NCBI GenBank assembly: GCA_011033025.1
Contig: WFMF01000141.1
Coordinates: 186,001-250,000, forward strand
DNA: 64,000 nt
Origin: Beroe forskalii
Lineage: Eukaryota > Ctenophora > Nuda > Beroida > Beroidae
Direction: 5' to 3'
In this document: positions 25,801 to 33,967 of the stretch, in pieces
How the letters are laid out: every line of letters begins with the position of its first letter
Numbering within the stretch: position 1 is the stretch's first letter
Notes under the pieces: model-generated
Databases searched by the model: none
What the model was told of the DNA's origin: nothing
Seen by the model: the letters and a program-made list of their open reading frames with translations, nothing else
Made by a program: the position numbers and the translations under genes

Positions 25801-27427
25801 TTTCTGTTCCTCAGTAGGTACTGCTACCTGTAATGGATGACATTTTGCAAAATAATAATTGCGACAATATTCAAATTAACTTGGAAGATATTTTAACTTT
25901 AGTGAAAACTTTTTACATATAAGCTGTGAAAAATTTGATGATGAACAAAAATATAAAATAACAATATCAGTTGGTAATATAGACCCCTCCTACTCAGACC
26001 ATCACTCAGCAGTGTTCAAGGAGCTTTCCAGGTTTGTATCACATGACATCTTCTGTCAGTGGTCACAAGAGGTACTGCTTTGTATCATTATACAGCTTCT
26101 TCCCATTGCTGTACTCCTTTGCTCTGCAATGTTCCTAAGACCAGATGGAAAGGAATCAGACACACATTTTGAGCTCTGGGCTATAGGGACTATCTGGAGC
26201 AATAGGGACTTTTATCTCGAAAGTTTTACTTCTATTCCAAAAGCTGTAACAGCCAACGACTCAACAACAGGAATTGAAGGATCCAAGTAATCAAGCCAGT
26301 GACAGTTAAGGAAGTGTTTTCCATTCTGATTAAAAATAAATTTCTTTTCCTAAAAATTTCTTTTCCTTGATTTGCCTGAGACTTCGCTGCAATGGGTAGC
26401 TCCTCATTTACCCCTCCCACACAGCTTCCTGTATGCTTGGCTGAGTGAACCATCAGGCTGGAGTCTCCAGATAAATCTTTCACCCTTAGCTCAGTGGCAC
26501 TGGCCAGGATTCCAACTCAGGATCTTTCCATCCTGTGCCCAAATCGATACCACTACACCAATGACCCAAATACATCTGTTCCAAATACATCTGTGTTGGC
26601 TCTGCAGAATGTGGTCAAGCATTATCCATTTGCCATGGCCATCTTGACCATCTTAAGGTGGCAAAATTGGTTTTATGTCATTAATTGCTCCACTATGTAG
26701 TCAGCTGTAGCTAAGGTGTTTTGCAACCAAATTTTCCACCTTTCTAGTCAATTCTGGCACCCTGACTGCTGGAGGTCATCCTGAAATTACAATAACTTAC
26801 CTTGACACTCATGCTGACACTTGACTTCATGTCCATGATGTTGATATCACAACCCTGTACCATGGGCTGCTAGGGAAAATATTGAGTAAATGAGTAATAT
26901 GAAACTATAGTGCTATTATCAAATCTGTATAGTAATGAAACAATGTAATTTAATGAAACAATGTAATTTATATTTTACAGCAGACTTGACCATGCATTGG
27001 CATGAATTTATTAAAACCAATAGAATGATTTATTTTTAAAACTATTACTAAGACTACTACAGTACAAGAACTAATGAATCTTTTTACATTCAGTTAATTT
27101 TGATGCATGTATAGTACATTGGTTGATGGAATGGAATTGATCAATTGATCAACTCCATTTGATTGACTGATTTGTTTTACACAGAAAGTATTTGAGCTAG
27201 GAGAGAAACAACTATACTATTGCTTCATGTAATTTATGTAATTTGGGACCAGTTAAACACATCAGTTGGTCCAATGGAGTTGATCAATTGACCAAGTCCA
27301 TTCAATCAACTGATGTAATATACATGTGCCTAATTAATAAATCTATTTAGTTTTACACAAAGTATAACCTGCTCCTTATTGTGAGCCAAAAAGAACACAA
27401 TATAAATTGCTACACTTACTTGGCCAT
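13704..27427 (-). CDS. UBAP2L: UBAP2/UBAP2L (lingerer) orthologue, 21 coding exons
   Basis: Predicted RNA-binding, ubiquitin-associated-domain scaffold. Known family members act in the cytoplasm in stress-granule assembly and translation control, and the insect orthologue is lingerer. Exons in transcript order: 27427-27419, 26869-26801, 25827-25735, 25107-25014, 22569-22450, 22312-22114, 22000-21845, 21667-21528, 19974-19850, 19556-19286, 18995-18859, 18099-17990, 17765-17654, 17378-16607, 16379-16265, 16080-15948, 15599-15446, 14816-14618, 14433-14301, 14138-13989, 13832-13704. The lengths sum to 3,420 and all phases fit, giving 1,139 residues, close to vertebrate UBAP2L/UBAP2 (about 1,090-1,120). 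UBA is at residues 27-90, RGG-rich at about 140-235, the UBAP2/lingerer signature at about 508-545, Ser/His/Gln-rich at 546-802, and Tyr/Pro/Gln-rich at 840-1139. The start ATGGCCAAG is followed by gtaagt. A 5' UTR exon further upstream was not identified. Family assignment is secure; UBAP2 versus UBAP2L cannot be separated because invertebrates usually have one ancestral copy. Confidence 0.92.
13989..14433 (-). CDS. UBAP2L: UBAP2L exons 19-20
   Basis: Exon 19 (14433-14301): PSYPATNTFGSSADSSTASQ, then FGGYETPEYKEVYTAAAAAN. Exon 20 (14138-13989, exactly 50 codons): AAATAAASMSHIPATSSNEY, then NLFNMGYMQFPNYIQHMQQ. Acceptors are ccccccag and atcgcag; donors gtaggt and gtaatt. Ala-rich junctions and Tyr/Gln/Ser content match UBAP2L C-termini. 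Confidence 0.85.
14618..14816 (-). CDS. UBAP2L: UBAP2L exon 18
   Basis: 66 residues. It reads GAGITSGISTTAAPTGISGG, then YPAGPVLGYHYPIHPYPNNL and ends SYPQTQKPTV. Acceptor is tgtttcag, donor gtgagt. Upstream on the transcribed strand are two further copies of the acceptor and first two thirds of this exon, plus shorter relics. Confidence 0.85.
14695..15300 (-). repeat. 154-bp tandem duplication of the exon 18 3' splice site
   Basis: The segment from the branch/acceptor region (acatttccttgtgtttcag) through ...PNNLY is repeated at an exact 154-base spacing (plus-strand anchors 14695, 14849, 15003). Two or three shorter, about 65-bp relics continue to 15300. The duplicated exon parts read G-A-G-I-T-S-G-I-S in the same frame but run into a stop (LYSF-stop) and have no obvious donor. 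The effect is up to five or six competing acceptors in front of one exon. Confidence 0.85.
15446..16379 (-). CDS. UBAP2L: UBAP2L exons 15-17, C-terminal Tyr/Gln-rich region
   Basis: Exon 15 (16379-16265) includes NSLITNRTLPEEVPQFG and LPPGVYPTTNLRSSAN. Exon 16 (16080-15948) reads FYYGEGSSVSNIPPQQHSQS and then Tyr/Ser/Thr-rich sequence ending HSHRQ. Exon 17 (15599-15446) has a poly-Gln run after TSTEV. The phases (2, 0, 1) fit throughout. These correspond to the vertebrate C-terminal Pro/Tyr/Gln low-complexity region. Confidence 0.83.
16607..17378 (-). CDS. UBAP2L: UBAP2L exon 14, long Ser/His/Gln-rich exon
   Basis: 257 codons plus one base, residues 546-802. After EDASLPGEKTPANKMDAATS it becomes Ser/Gln/His-rich with imperfect repeats of the type S/T-H-Q-S-A-T-H-Q-S, then ends APPPNLPPPNMDNIRN. 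This is an intrinsically disordered prion-like stretch, expected for stress-granule proteins. Acceptor is taccccag, donor gtgaga. The acceptor region is duplicated just upstream. Confidence 0.88.
17341..17437 (-). repeat. Direct duplication across the exon 14 3' splice site
   Basis: A 43-44 bp segment, from the acceptor ccccag through GAAGACGCCAGTTTGCCAGG and about 20 further bases, occurs twice 53 bases apart (plus-strand 17341-17384 and 17394-17436). Using the upstream acceptor adds 53 bases and leads to a TAA within the exon. Only the downstream acceptor keeps the frame. Confidence 0.8.
17571..17664 (-). repeat. 23-bp tandem repeat carrying four copies of a 5' splice site
   Basis: The end of exon 13 plus donor (GGACACTTCTGAG|gtaggttgca) is repeated four times head to tail with exact 23-base spacing. 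The predicted cuts lie after 17654, 17631, 17608 and 17585. Only the first keeps the phase of the next exon; each extra unit adds 23 bases and shifts the frame. Confidence 0.85.
17654..18099 (-). CDS. UBAP2L: UBAP2L exons 12-13, UBAP2/lingerer signature
   Basis: Exon 12 (18099-17990) is Ser/Thr/Pro-rich: MHEKSTPETATPSSIPEENG. Exon 13 (17765-17654) reads SKRAQRTIPTEPVEMPGSA, then VESLDVQFGSIGFMDTSE. It matches vertebrate SLTSKIPALAVEMPGSAD...LNLQFGALQFGS, the diagnostic short domain of UBAP2/UBAP2L/lingerer. Acceptors are accttccag and ttttaacag; donors gtaacg and gtaggt. The exon 13 donor is the first of four tandem copies of the same 5' splice site. Confidence 0.93.
17885..17965. repeat. Short hairpin element in UBAP2L intron
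   Basis: TGCGCGGCGTATAC pairs imperfectly with TTTACGCCGCGCAAA, flanked by complementary TTTTG/CAAAA. A similar GCGGCGTA...TACGCCGC hairpin lies at 19668-19800. Confidence 0.4.
18727..18850 (+). repeat. (AAAC)n microsatellite
   Basis: Nearly pure AAAC repeat (GTTT on the transcribed strand), ending within ten bases of the donor of UBAP2L exon 11. The Leu/Phe/Val/Cys ORFs here are artefacts. Confidence 0.97.
18859..18995 (-). CDS. UBAP2L: UBAP2L exon 11
   Basis: Residues 426-471. It reads SSDYNSRHEQAPGSSSLLK, then IQEALNSNSN and ends KISVEQLFQ. With exon 12 it aligns to vertebrate MMEVFLQEKSPAVATS. Acceptor is atttctag, donor gtttgta. The intron then runs into a long GTTT repeat within 10 bases of the donor. 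Confidence 0.85.
19008..19132 (+). repeat. GGGGTAAATTA tandem repeat
   Basis: About nine imperfect units of 11-15 bases (GGGGTAAATTA with variable G count), lying in the UBAP2L intron just upstream of exon 11. Confidence 0.85.
19286..19556 (-). CDS. UBAP2L: UBAP2L exon 10
   Basis: 91 residues. SQFDVASHKRPAYTQAF aligns with vertebrate VQYDL...FTKRQAFTP. The exon ends SFGFGFSQTPS with donor gtaagt. The acceptor aaccatcag is inside a short direct repeat: tttctgatggttatat occurs at 19554 and 19599 on the plus strand. The upstream copy would lead to a stop codon. Confidence 0.85.
19850..19974 (-). CDS. UBAP2L: UBAP2L exon 9
   Basis: 42 residues rich in Ser/Thr/Pro, including ATWGTGESDKHE and SADNSWPTEQ, followed by gtacga. 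The acceptor is atggggag, inferred from phase: G|CG completes an Ala codon. This acceptor has a poor pyrimidine tract, so the 5' boundary is the least certain of the internal exons. Short tandem copies of ggtgtgaaatgatacga lie directly upstream in the intron (19985-20045). Confidence 0.72.
20155..20275 (+). repeat. Possible tRNA-derived SINE fragment
   Basis: GGTGGCCGAGTTGGCTGAACG resembles a Leu/Ser tRNA A box. No convincing B box is present, so this may be a decayed 5' end or chance. Confidence 0.2.
20573..20622 (-). repeat. Dispersed CGGTTC/TGACGTCA repeat, inverted copy in UBAP2L intron
   Basis: Plus strand reads GATGACGTCATTATCATAGC, then GTGGCAAGTTGATGAGGTCG. It is the reverse complement of the core of the other copies. 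Confidence 0.55.
21528..21667 (-). CDS. UBAP2L: UBAP2L exon 8, acidic Trp-repeat segment
   Basis: Residues 248-293: WGSSNG then repeated Trp-acidic blocks (AEWTEDLAGSGW, AGWNSEDTS). It corresponds to the vertebrate stretch EEWGTEDWNEDLSE. Acceptor is tttgcag; the donor G|gttagt is weak, and phase 1 fits the following CG of exon 9. Confidence 0.87.
21845..22312 (-). CDS. UBAP2L: UBAP2L exons 6-7, RGG/Arg-Ser-rich RNA-binding segment
   Basis: Exon 6 (22312-22114) encodes Arg/Ser-rich sequence, then several RGG/RG motifs (RGGSSARGASS, GRGGATTSRGRGGKR) and PPRMD. Exon 7 (22000-21845) continues NRQREDGSKPRFESDSRR, then GGRGGR and KRPSEYDSHE. RGG boxes at this position are typical of the family, bind RNA and are arginine-methylated in vertebrates. 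Acceptor for exon 6 is cttcag, donor gtatgt; exon 7 uses atctcag and gtaagc. Alternative frames stay open through part of exon 7, but only this frame joins both neighbours. Confidence 0.87.
22450..22569 (-). CDS. UBAP2L: UBAP2L exon 5, Lys-rich linker after UBA
   Basis: Residues 90-128. It continues the UBA C-terminus as G-NSEEWETKQKK, matching vertebrate EGN...SWEMVGKKK, then a Lys/Pro/Ala/Glu linker ending KSER. Acceptor is tttttcag, donor gtcagc; phases are 1 in and 1 out. Confidence 0.88.
22980..24870. other. Large UBAP2L intron, no supported gene
   Basis: Holds a 103-codon plus-strand ORF at 23417-23728 (MIPRKRKRFRNEIKF, then a hydrophobic stretch LIFILFFGICIVL) resembling a type II signal anchor. 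It is antisense to the gene, unsupported by splice or promoter signals, and I leave it uncalled. Otherwise AT-rich. Confidence 0.4.
24877..25050 (-). repeat. Tandem partial copies of the UBA exon end and its 5' splice site
   Basis: Three tandem units (spacing 57 and 64 bases, measured at CCTTCAA on the plus strand: 24893, 24949, 25013) each contain the end of the exon and the start of the intron. On the minus strand the two intronic copies read as M-N-S-A-I-N-N-T-V-E and M-K-S-A-I-N-N-T-L-E before gtaatt donors. The functional exon instead has MESAITNILE and a gcaatt donor. Confidence 0.75.
25014..25107 (-). CDS. UBAP2L: UBAP2L exon 4, second half of UBA; GC donor
   Basis: 31 codons plus one base, residues 58-88. 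HSYDECAMELAGANMDMESA matches the family pattern with D-E-C, A-L and G-D-V-N-R-A-I, ending ITNILEG. The acceptor is tattccag. The exon must stop after CTTGAAG to join GCAATTCTG in phase, so the intron starts with gcaatt rather than gt. Reading on instead gives an in-frame TAA nine codons later. Two diverged partial copies of this exon end, both followed by gtaatt, lie 64 and 121 bases downstream. Confidence 0.85.
25735..25827 (-). CDS. UBAP2L: UBAP2L exon 3, first half of UBA domain
   Basis: 31 codons, residues 27-57. The stretch PTEEQKRLAQL aligns with the vertebrate UBAP2L stretch TAEQIRLAQM just before helix 1 of the UBA, and DNIIKQMVEIT (completed in exon 4) matches the conserved VKQLIDIT. 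Acceptor is ttacag, donor gtgagt, both phase 0. Confidence 0.9.
26485..26570 (-). repeat. tRNA-derived SINE head
   Basis: On the minus strand TGGTGTAGTGGTATCG matches a pol III A box, and GAGTTGGAATCCTGG about 30 bases on resembles a B box. It lies in the UBAP2L intron downstream of exon 2. A tRNA gene is unlikely because the arms do not pair fully. Confidence 0.45.
26801..26869 (-). CDS. UBAP2L: UBAP2L exon 2
   Basis: 23 codons reading QPMVQGCDINIMDMKSSVSM and three more. It is bounded by acceptor ttccctag and donor gtaagt, phase 0 on both sides. The Met-rich N-terminal extension precedes the UBA and is not conserved with vertebrate sequences as far as I can tell. Confidence 0.7.
27117..27328. 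repeat. Foldback MITE-like element
   Basis: TGCATGTATAGTACATTGGT on the left pairs with the reverse complement of CAACTGATGTAATATACATG on the right. Each arm also contains its own palindrome, TTGATCAATTGATCAA. About 210 bases, in the UBAP2L 5' intron. Confidence 0.6.
27419..27427 (-). CDS. UBAP2L: UBAP2L start exon (M-A-K)
   Basis: ATGGCCAAG followed by a strong donor gtaagtg, ending in phase 0 as the next exon requires. A TTAG lies just upstream (gttag|GATTTTG), so this may be a 16-nt internal microexon with the 5' UTR spliced from further upstream, or simply the 3' end of the first exon. If this exon is not used, an in-frame ATG in the next exon (26863-26861) would serve. Confidence 0.6.
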
Positions 27428-27429
27428 CA

Positions 27430-28790
27430 AAATCCTAACATAAATTGATGAAATGTAATCGAAAGTTTTAAAAGTTTGATAACAATTGTTAATGCATTCA
27501 CTTAGGATTATACTATCTACTGCCCTCACTCTGATGTGAAATTTATTATGGAATACTCCTTATTCTAATGAAATTTTATATTTTTCCTTGTCTCTGTAAA
27601 TTTGTTGACCTTGCCGCAGTACCACATTGCAAGGTACGGATTTTGCACATGTGTGTTAATAAGAGAGTGCTTTTTCCTACATTGTTGGATGCAGCATTTG
27701 AATATTTTATGTCTTTTTTAATTATTCGACAATAAAATAAAATAAAATAATTGTTTTGATGAAATACATCAACACTCTTGTCCACAAAATATCTAATAAT
27801 AATAATGTTTGAAGTGATTGATCATTTCAGTGAAACACAAAAATTCTCAAATATGAAATCGAACCCATACACTTTGCACCGCTATTCAACTGTCAGTTTC
27901 GAGATAAAATATCTCTTCTTCAGGAACTCCACAAAGTGTGACACAACATTCTGAGGTTATGATGGTATGACCATAATAATAATATAATGGTTTTACAATC
28001 TTGTAACACAAATGGGTCTGCAAATATTGAAACTAACAAACTTCATCATTCAATTCCACACCTTATAACCAAGGTGTCCAAATAAGAAAAGTTCAGTGAC
28101 TAGTTACTTCATTCATAAAGTGATACACCTTCACAAGGTGCTCAAAATCAAAATTCAGAATTTTGATAAAAGTTACATAAAAACATAAAAACATACGGTC
28201 AAAATTCAATTAAAAACAATTGAAATGGTGTTTTATTAAACAGTATGCTGGATCTTCCAGTCTATGTCATCTTCACATTAACACTGAAAAATAAATACAG
28301 TAACAATAAAGCAATAACAAAATAAAATAAAATAAAATAAAGTATTTTGATTAACACATCAACAATGTTTTCATAAATCAACTGCCTTCAAACTTCCACT
28401 ATTAACTGGATCTTCCAGCCTCTAATGAGATAATTAAAAATTAAAATATACCTAGGTAACAAAACCTGCAATAATGAAAAGGAATGATAACCAGAGCATT
28501 AATTATCAACTTAAAAATATGCTGATTAAAAACATGAAATTTGAATGCTTCTAATAATTTAAATAAATTTTAAAAAATACGGTGAATATAATAAGTTAGA
28601 TTTAATTACATTAAAGTAATTAGTCAGCTGAGTCTGATTACAAAATAGCTTCCCATACATAGAGATAGATCATAAAAATGGCAACATAATGAAGTTGAAA
28701 AAGAATGAAAAAATATTAATACCGTAAGTTGAAGAACCTCTTCTTAGATAGGATTGGTCTTGTCTTTAAGATAATCTACTTGCTGTTGTC
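27430..28790. other. Region upstream of UBAP2L start codon
   Basis: Probably the 5' UTR intron or promoter-proximal region of UBAP2L. I see no clear first exon, CpG-rich promoter or TATA element. Contains AAAATAAAATAAA runs at 27731 and 28317. Confidence 0.35.
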
Positions 28791-28794
28791 TATT

Positions 28795-29640
28795 CTCTAG
28801 AAGTAATTCACAGTTTCTATCTTGGAGAGTACAACCTCTGAAATGTTCCAGTAGTAGTAGATACTATTAAGCCCACATTTTATACAATCATTTTTAAAAG
28901 ACTCTAATCTACATTTAAATTCATCTACTGAACAAGATTCTTTCACTGAAATTGGCAGTTTATTCCATAATTCTCAACACGTTCAGTAATAAACCCTCTA
29001 TGCAGCCTCTGAATACTTTTTAGGAATACTGTTCTTAATCTTAAGACTTGAGATCAGATTATGCCTATTTTACTGAAATTGAAGATATGATTCAACCCAT
29101 TAATATTCTTAAAAGCTTTAAAAGTTTCAATAAGGTCACCACGGTAACGTCTTTCAGCCAATGTTGTGAGCTGCAGGCATCTCAATCTCTCAGAGTATGG
29201 AAGTTGGCCCATCCCATCAATCATACAAGTAAAGCGCCTTTGGACACTTTCTAAACTAAGAATTAGAGACCAATTCCCATGCTCTGGAGATGGATTCCAC
29301 AGCTGAACTCCATATTCTAAGTGTGGCCTTATCAAAGCTTTATATACTCTTAACATAACCGACTTTTCTCTTAAGGTATAGTTTCTCAGTATCCAACAAA
29401 TCATTTGGTTTGACTTTGCTACACATTGCTTAATCTGGTCATTCCAAAGAAGAGTATCTGAGATGATAATACCCAGATCTTTTCTTGCACAGATTCTTCC
29501 AAAATATTATTATTAAGCTTATAATCATTCATTGGGTTTCTGTTATGTTTGATGTGTACTACTTTACATTTACTTTCATTAAACTTAAGCAACCAACTTT
29601 TTTCCCATTTCTCCAACATAATTTAGTACGGTTGATAAAT
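28795..29640 (-). mobile_element. 5'-truncated LINE, reverse-transcriptase C-terminal end
   Basis: On the minus strand, from 29,620 downward, the pieces show the typical end of a CR1/L2/Jockey-type reverse transcriptase: a K-W-x-L-K-F-N-x-x-K-C-K-V block, then ALIRPHLEYGVQLWNPS, SVQRRFTC, ERLRCLQL and RRYRGDLIETFK, and finally an R-x-x-x-Y-x-N-x-L-P-x-S-V region with a stop near 28,795. Frame changes near 29,420 and 28,990 mean it cannot encode an intact protein. A dead copy. Confidence 0.85.
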
Positions 29641-30082
29641 TAATGGAGAATAACCATCAATGGAGAATGACCATCAATGGAGTAATGGAGGCAATGGTCC
29701 TAATTAAATCTGTTCTAGAGGTCAGTGGATAATGTGATGAGCTGACATTAACAAATGCTTGGAAAATTTGTGATAAAATCATTGTTTTATTGAGGAATGG
29801 GGGTTACCCCTCAAATTTTGGAAAGCAGCAAATTGCTATGAAATGGCCAGGATGGCTGGGGCATGTACCAACATTTTTACTGTTGTCTTGACTCCATACG
29901 TCCAGCATTGCCCAAGTGAGGCATCGCAGAAGAAAAAATGGCATTCAATAATCAAAATTTTATCTGATGGAGATAAAGCTAAGCTTCATTTTGCAGTCAA
30001 TTTCTATCAACATGCAAGCTGATTGCCCTAACCAGCGCCCTGGTTTCGCGCACGGTTAGGGGAAGCAAGCTGATCGATAGAC

Positions 30083-30830
30083 AAAACTTTTTAAGCCCGC
30101 AAAAATGTGTGTACGCGCCGCGTTGCTAAAAACGTATAACCCTGTTTGCGTTGCGCGGCGCATTTCCCCAGGGAAGCGCGCGGCGCGTACACACACCTAT
30201 GCGGGCTTAAGAAAAAGTTTTTGTACGCGCCGCGCTGCGCTTTCTAAGCCCGCATAAGTATGTAGATGTGTACGTGCCGCGCGCTTCCTTGATAAGAAGC
30301 GCGCCGCGCAAATGCAAAGGTGGTTTCATCGTTCTGCGTCGATAAAATGGATTGATCAAATGAAAAACGCGCACAATACACTTTTATGAAGACATTCGCG
30401 CAAAAAAGCAAGCGCGCGCGATTGTGTGCCATTTTCATTTGATCAGTTCATTCGATCGACGTGTAACGATGCAGGTGCCTAAGCTTCTTAAGCCCGCTTG
30501 ATAAACACATATATTGTATATCCTTGTTTGCGTTGCGTAGGGAAGTGCGCGGCGCGGCGTGGCCTGGCGCTTCCTCACACCTTTGCGGGCTTAGGAATAA
30601 AAACATATTTCCTGAGATGTTGCTAAACACGTATATTATATCCCTGTTGTCAGGCGTTGCCTGACCCCCTCGCGCGCGCGAAGCGCGCGCGCCACGACTC
30701 GCAATAAATAAATAAAATTTAAAATTTGAAATAATGGGTCTGACGACGTAAGACAATATCCGGATATCCCTGTGCATGTGTGCGTTGCGCGGTGCGCGTA
30801 CGCACACCTATAGCTATGCGGGCTTAGTGC
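30083..30830. repeat. Cluster of inverted TAAGCCCGC motifs
   Basis: TTAAGCCCGC at about 30091, 30244 and 30487 faces GCGGGCTTA at about 30201, 30585 and 30817. These give three head-to-tail inverted pairs enclosing very GC-rich CGCGCCGCGC-type sequence. Looks like nested short inverted-repeat elements. The GC content contrasts sharply with the flanks. Confidence 0.6.
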
Positions 30831-30869
30831 TTAGGAACCTAAGATGTTACCCATTTTCAAACTTCAGTA

Positions 30870-31050
30870 TTGCAATAGATATAGCTCTAACAGTTAACTG
30901 CTCCGACTGAATGACCAGACGAGAAGATATATTCTGCAATATTTGTGTGGTAAAACAAATATCAAGTCAATGCAATTCAAAAAGTATGACATGCACTGTA
31001 TCTTTGTATGCTTGTATACTTATCTGAATGTTTTACTTATCTGTATTATT
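30870..31050 (+). repeat. Diverged duplicate of the 33.73-33.97 kb segment
   Basis: TATGACATGCACTGTATCTT and TACTTATCTGAATGTTTTAC, with matching flanks, recur at 33,830-33,960 just before the membrane-gene start codon. Identity is moderate. Either an old segmental duplication or copies of one mobile element. Confidence 0.55.
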
Positions 31051-31472
31051 TATTTGCCCCAATTGTCCCCAATGTCTCAAAACTCAGAAGATAATGCAGG
31101 ACAGGTACAATTGAGACAGTAACACTCCCCCTTTAATGTGCTGAACTGTGAACTGTGTGGCTGGTTAGGTTTGAGATATTAGTTATTGATTGGAAAGCTT
31201 GTTATGTTGTTTTTATTGGTCCAATAGTGTGATTCTTTAAGTTATTACTCAACTGCTTAAATTATTGTTTTTATTGTTTTATTATTTGATAATTCATAAT
31301 TGACAGAAGTTACTTTCCATCTCACTGTGTATGTATATTTTGGTTTTTGATGTTTTATTTATTTTCATGGTCATCACAGGGTCTGTATGAAGTTTCCTTG
31401 CCTTCTATCCAGTTTTAATTGTTATTTCATTGCTATCTCATAAAACTATCAACAGTTCTAGATTAATTCTGT

Positions 31473-31895
31473 CATAAAAAGCTCTTGCAATTTAAACACC
31501 CCGAAAGCTGAGGTAGGTATTGGACTGAAGATGCCTGCACACCACTCATCTTGGTGTGACTCACTTGGATCCTACTGCTCTCCCTAACGGGATCATGTTG
31601 GTGTTCAAGTACAGAGTTGGGGAAAAGTCTTGCAGATTGATGTCTTGAAGAAAGATTTCTATCTAACAAATATAATTCTGTTAATTGAATTAAAAATAAA
31701 TCTTCCTTCAAGACATCAATCTGCAAGACTTTTCTCCAACTCTGTACTTGAACACCAACATGATCCCTTAAGCTAATGCAATGTTGAGAGCAGCAGGATC
31801 TAAATGAGTCACAGCAAGATGAATGGTGTGCAGGTATCTTCAGTCCAATACCTACCTCAGCTTTCAGGGTGTTTAAATTGCGAGAGCTTTTTATG
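31473..31895. mobile_element. Foldback MITE with about 190-bp arms
   Basis: CATAAAAAGCTCTTGCAATT on the left is mirrored by AATTGCGAGAGCTTTTTATG on the right, with near-complete pairing through GTATTGGACTGAAGAT and TCTGCAAGACTTTT. A short AT-rich centre lies near 31,670. A third, partial copy of one arm lies at 31,975-32,067 and continues at 33,406. Confidence 0.8.
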
Positions 31896-32067
31896 AGGTA
31901 GGAAAATTGACTAAATGGACACCTGGGTTAAAAGGTGTGTTTTAGTGGAAGCATATGTTTTGATATAATGAAAGGAAGCATATTTGAATTAAAAAGAAAT
32001 CTTTCTTCAAGTCATCAATCTGCAAGACTTTTCTCCAGCTCAGTACTTGAACACCAACATGATCCCT

Positions 32068-33397
32068 GGTAAAAGTGTCACAAGAGTTGTGATTTTTGAG
32101 TTAAACAATAATTTGAGTTAAACAATAATTTTTTATTTACTCCATAATATCACAATAAAAAAATACATCACATAAAAATAAATGAATAACTTTCATTTTC
32201 CATTGACTAGAGATCACCAAGCTATCTAATATTTCATAAAAGTATTAAATGACCATTAATTGTTAGAAACAATTTAAAGTATAATCCATATCATTGGCTT
32301 AAAAGGTTGATATACTTACATAGAACATTAGGGATTAAAATCTCAATATATTGCCGCCCTTTTTGTGATAACATTAATTGAATGTCTTATCATGAGGAAT
32401 AGGACATTTAGGTTAGCTCAGTAAAAGATTTGGGTTATCATCTTGTCATGTATAAATGTTGTTATTCATTTGGGCCATCCTTGGCCGTTGAAAGAAAGTA
32501 AGACAAAAAAGTTTAGAAGACTTTTGTACATAATGTGCTATTCAAAAGAAACATGTCTTCTGTCTTTGTCCAATGGATCCATTGGATCCATCATGTCCAA
32601 TGGACATGTCCAATGGACGTCCATTGGACATCCATTGGACATCCATTGAACATGACATCCATCGGTAAAAACGTCCAATGGTCAATGGATCAATGGATCC
32701 ATTGGATCCATTTTTGATGTTCAATGGACATTTCAATGGATCCAATGGATGTTCAATGGATCCATATGTGTGGATCCAATGGACACAATCACCAAACATG
32801 GTTTTGTAGATGGACATCAGACTGGTATTTTTGTTCATTGGATCCATTTTGTCCATTGGATCCAATGGATCCATTGTGTCCATTGAACACCATTGGACAT
32901 GTCCATTGGATCCATTGGATCCATTGAACATTGTGTCCATTGGATCCAATGGATCCAATGGATCCATTTTGTCCATTGGACACAATGGATCCAATGGACA
33001 CCATGTACAATGGATCCAATGGATCCAATGGACATGTTCAATGGTGTTCAATGGACACAATGGATCCATTGGATCCAATGGACCCATTGAACACAATGGA
33101 TCCATTGAACAAAAATACCAGACTGATGTCCATCTACCAAACCATGTTTGGTGATTGTGTCCATTGGATCCACTCAGATGGATCCATTGATTATCCATTG
33201 GATCCATTGAACATGTCCATTGAACATCAAAAATGGATCCAATGGATCCATTGGATCCATTGAACACCATTGGACGTTTTTACGGATGGACATCATGTTC
33301 AATGGATGTCCAATGGATGTCCAATGGACGTCCATTGGACACGATGGATCCAATGGATCCATTGGACAAAAATCACAACTCTTGTGACACTTTTACC
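32068..33397. mobile_element. 1.33-kb inverted-repeat element with CCAATGGATCCATTGG core; 8-bp TSD
   Basis: Termini GGTAAAAGTGTCACAAGAGT and the inverse ACTCTTGTGACACTTTTACC. Flanked by the direct duplication TGATCCCT (32060-32067 and 33398-33405). The core from 32,565 to 33,366 is a dense array of palindromes built on CAATGGATCCATTG, itself arranged as a large inverted repeat. 8-bp duplications are typical of hAT and P-like DNA transposons. No transposase, so non-autonomous. ORFs through the core are artefacts. Confidence 0.88.
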
Positions 33398-33507
33398 TGA
33401 TCCCTTTAGGTAATGCATTGTTGAGAGCAGCAGTAAGGAAGCATGATGGTTTAATACCATAAATTATTCTATTTCTCTTTCTATTTATATCTCTTACTAT
33501 TCACATG

Positions 33508-33594
33508 GTAAGCAGAGTCAGAATTTGAACCAGGAATCTCTCAATTGAATTAGATAACTTATAAGATGCCTCAACCAACTGCATTACCTAAAAT
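33508..33594 (-). repeat. tRNA-derived SINE head
   Basis: On the minus strand GTTGGTTGAGGCATC (A box) and CTGGTTCAAATTCTG (B box) are separated by about 36 bases, as in pol III tRNA-type promoters. The acceptor arms do not pair well, so this is a SINE rather than a tRNA gene. Confidence 0.5.
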
Positions 33595-33967
33595 CTAGTG
33601 TGGACTCTCTAAAAATAGTGTAATTGTGTGGATATAATTTAAAGATAAGTAAATAGTGAATTGTCATATTCATTACCCTAATTTGTACCTTATCCTGATT
33701 TAAAAGCTTCTCTTATCATTTGGCAAAGTTAGATATAACTCTAACTCTGACTGACTGACCAGATGAGCATATATATAATATTTTGCAATTGTGCTGTAAA
33801 ATTAATATCAATTCATTTCAATTAAAAAAATATGACATGCATTGTATCTTTGTATGTTTTGATATGGGAAGAAAGGATATTTTTAGAATGAGAGCTGTGA
33901 AAAATTGATTATATTATTATTATTATTAATACTTATCTGAATGTTTTACTTATCTGTATTTTTGAGG

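Noticed and set aside
32542..33363. 242-codon minus ORF and companions
   Set aside because: They translate the GGATCC palindrome array; both strands are open equally, as expected from a palindrome.
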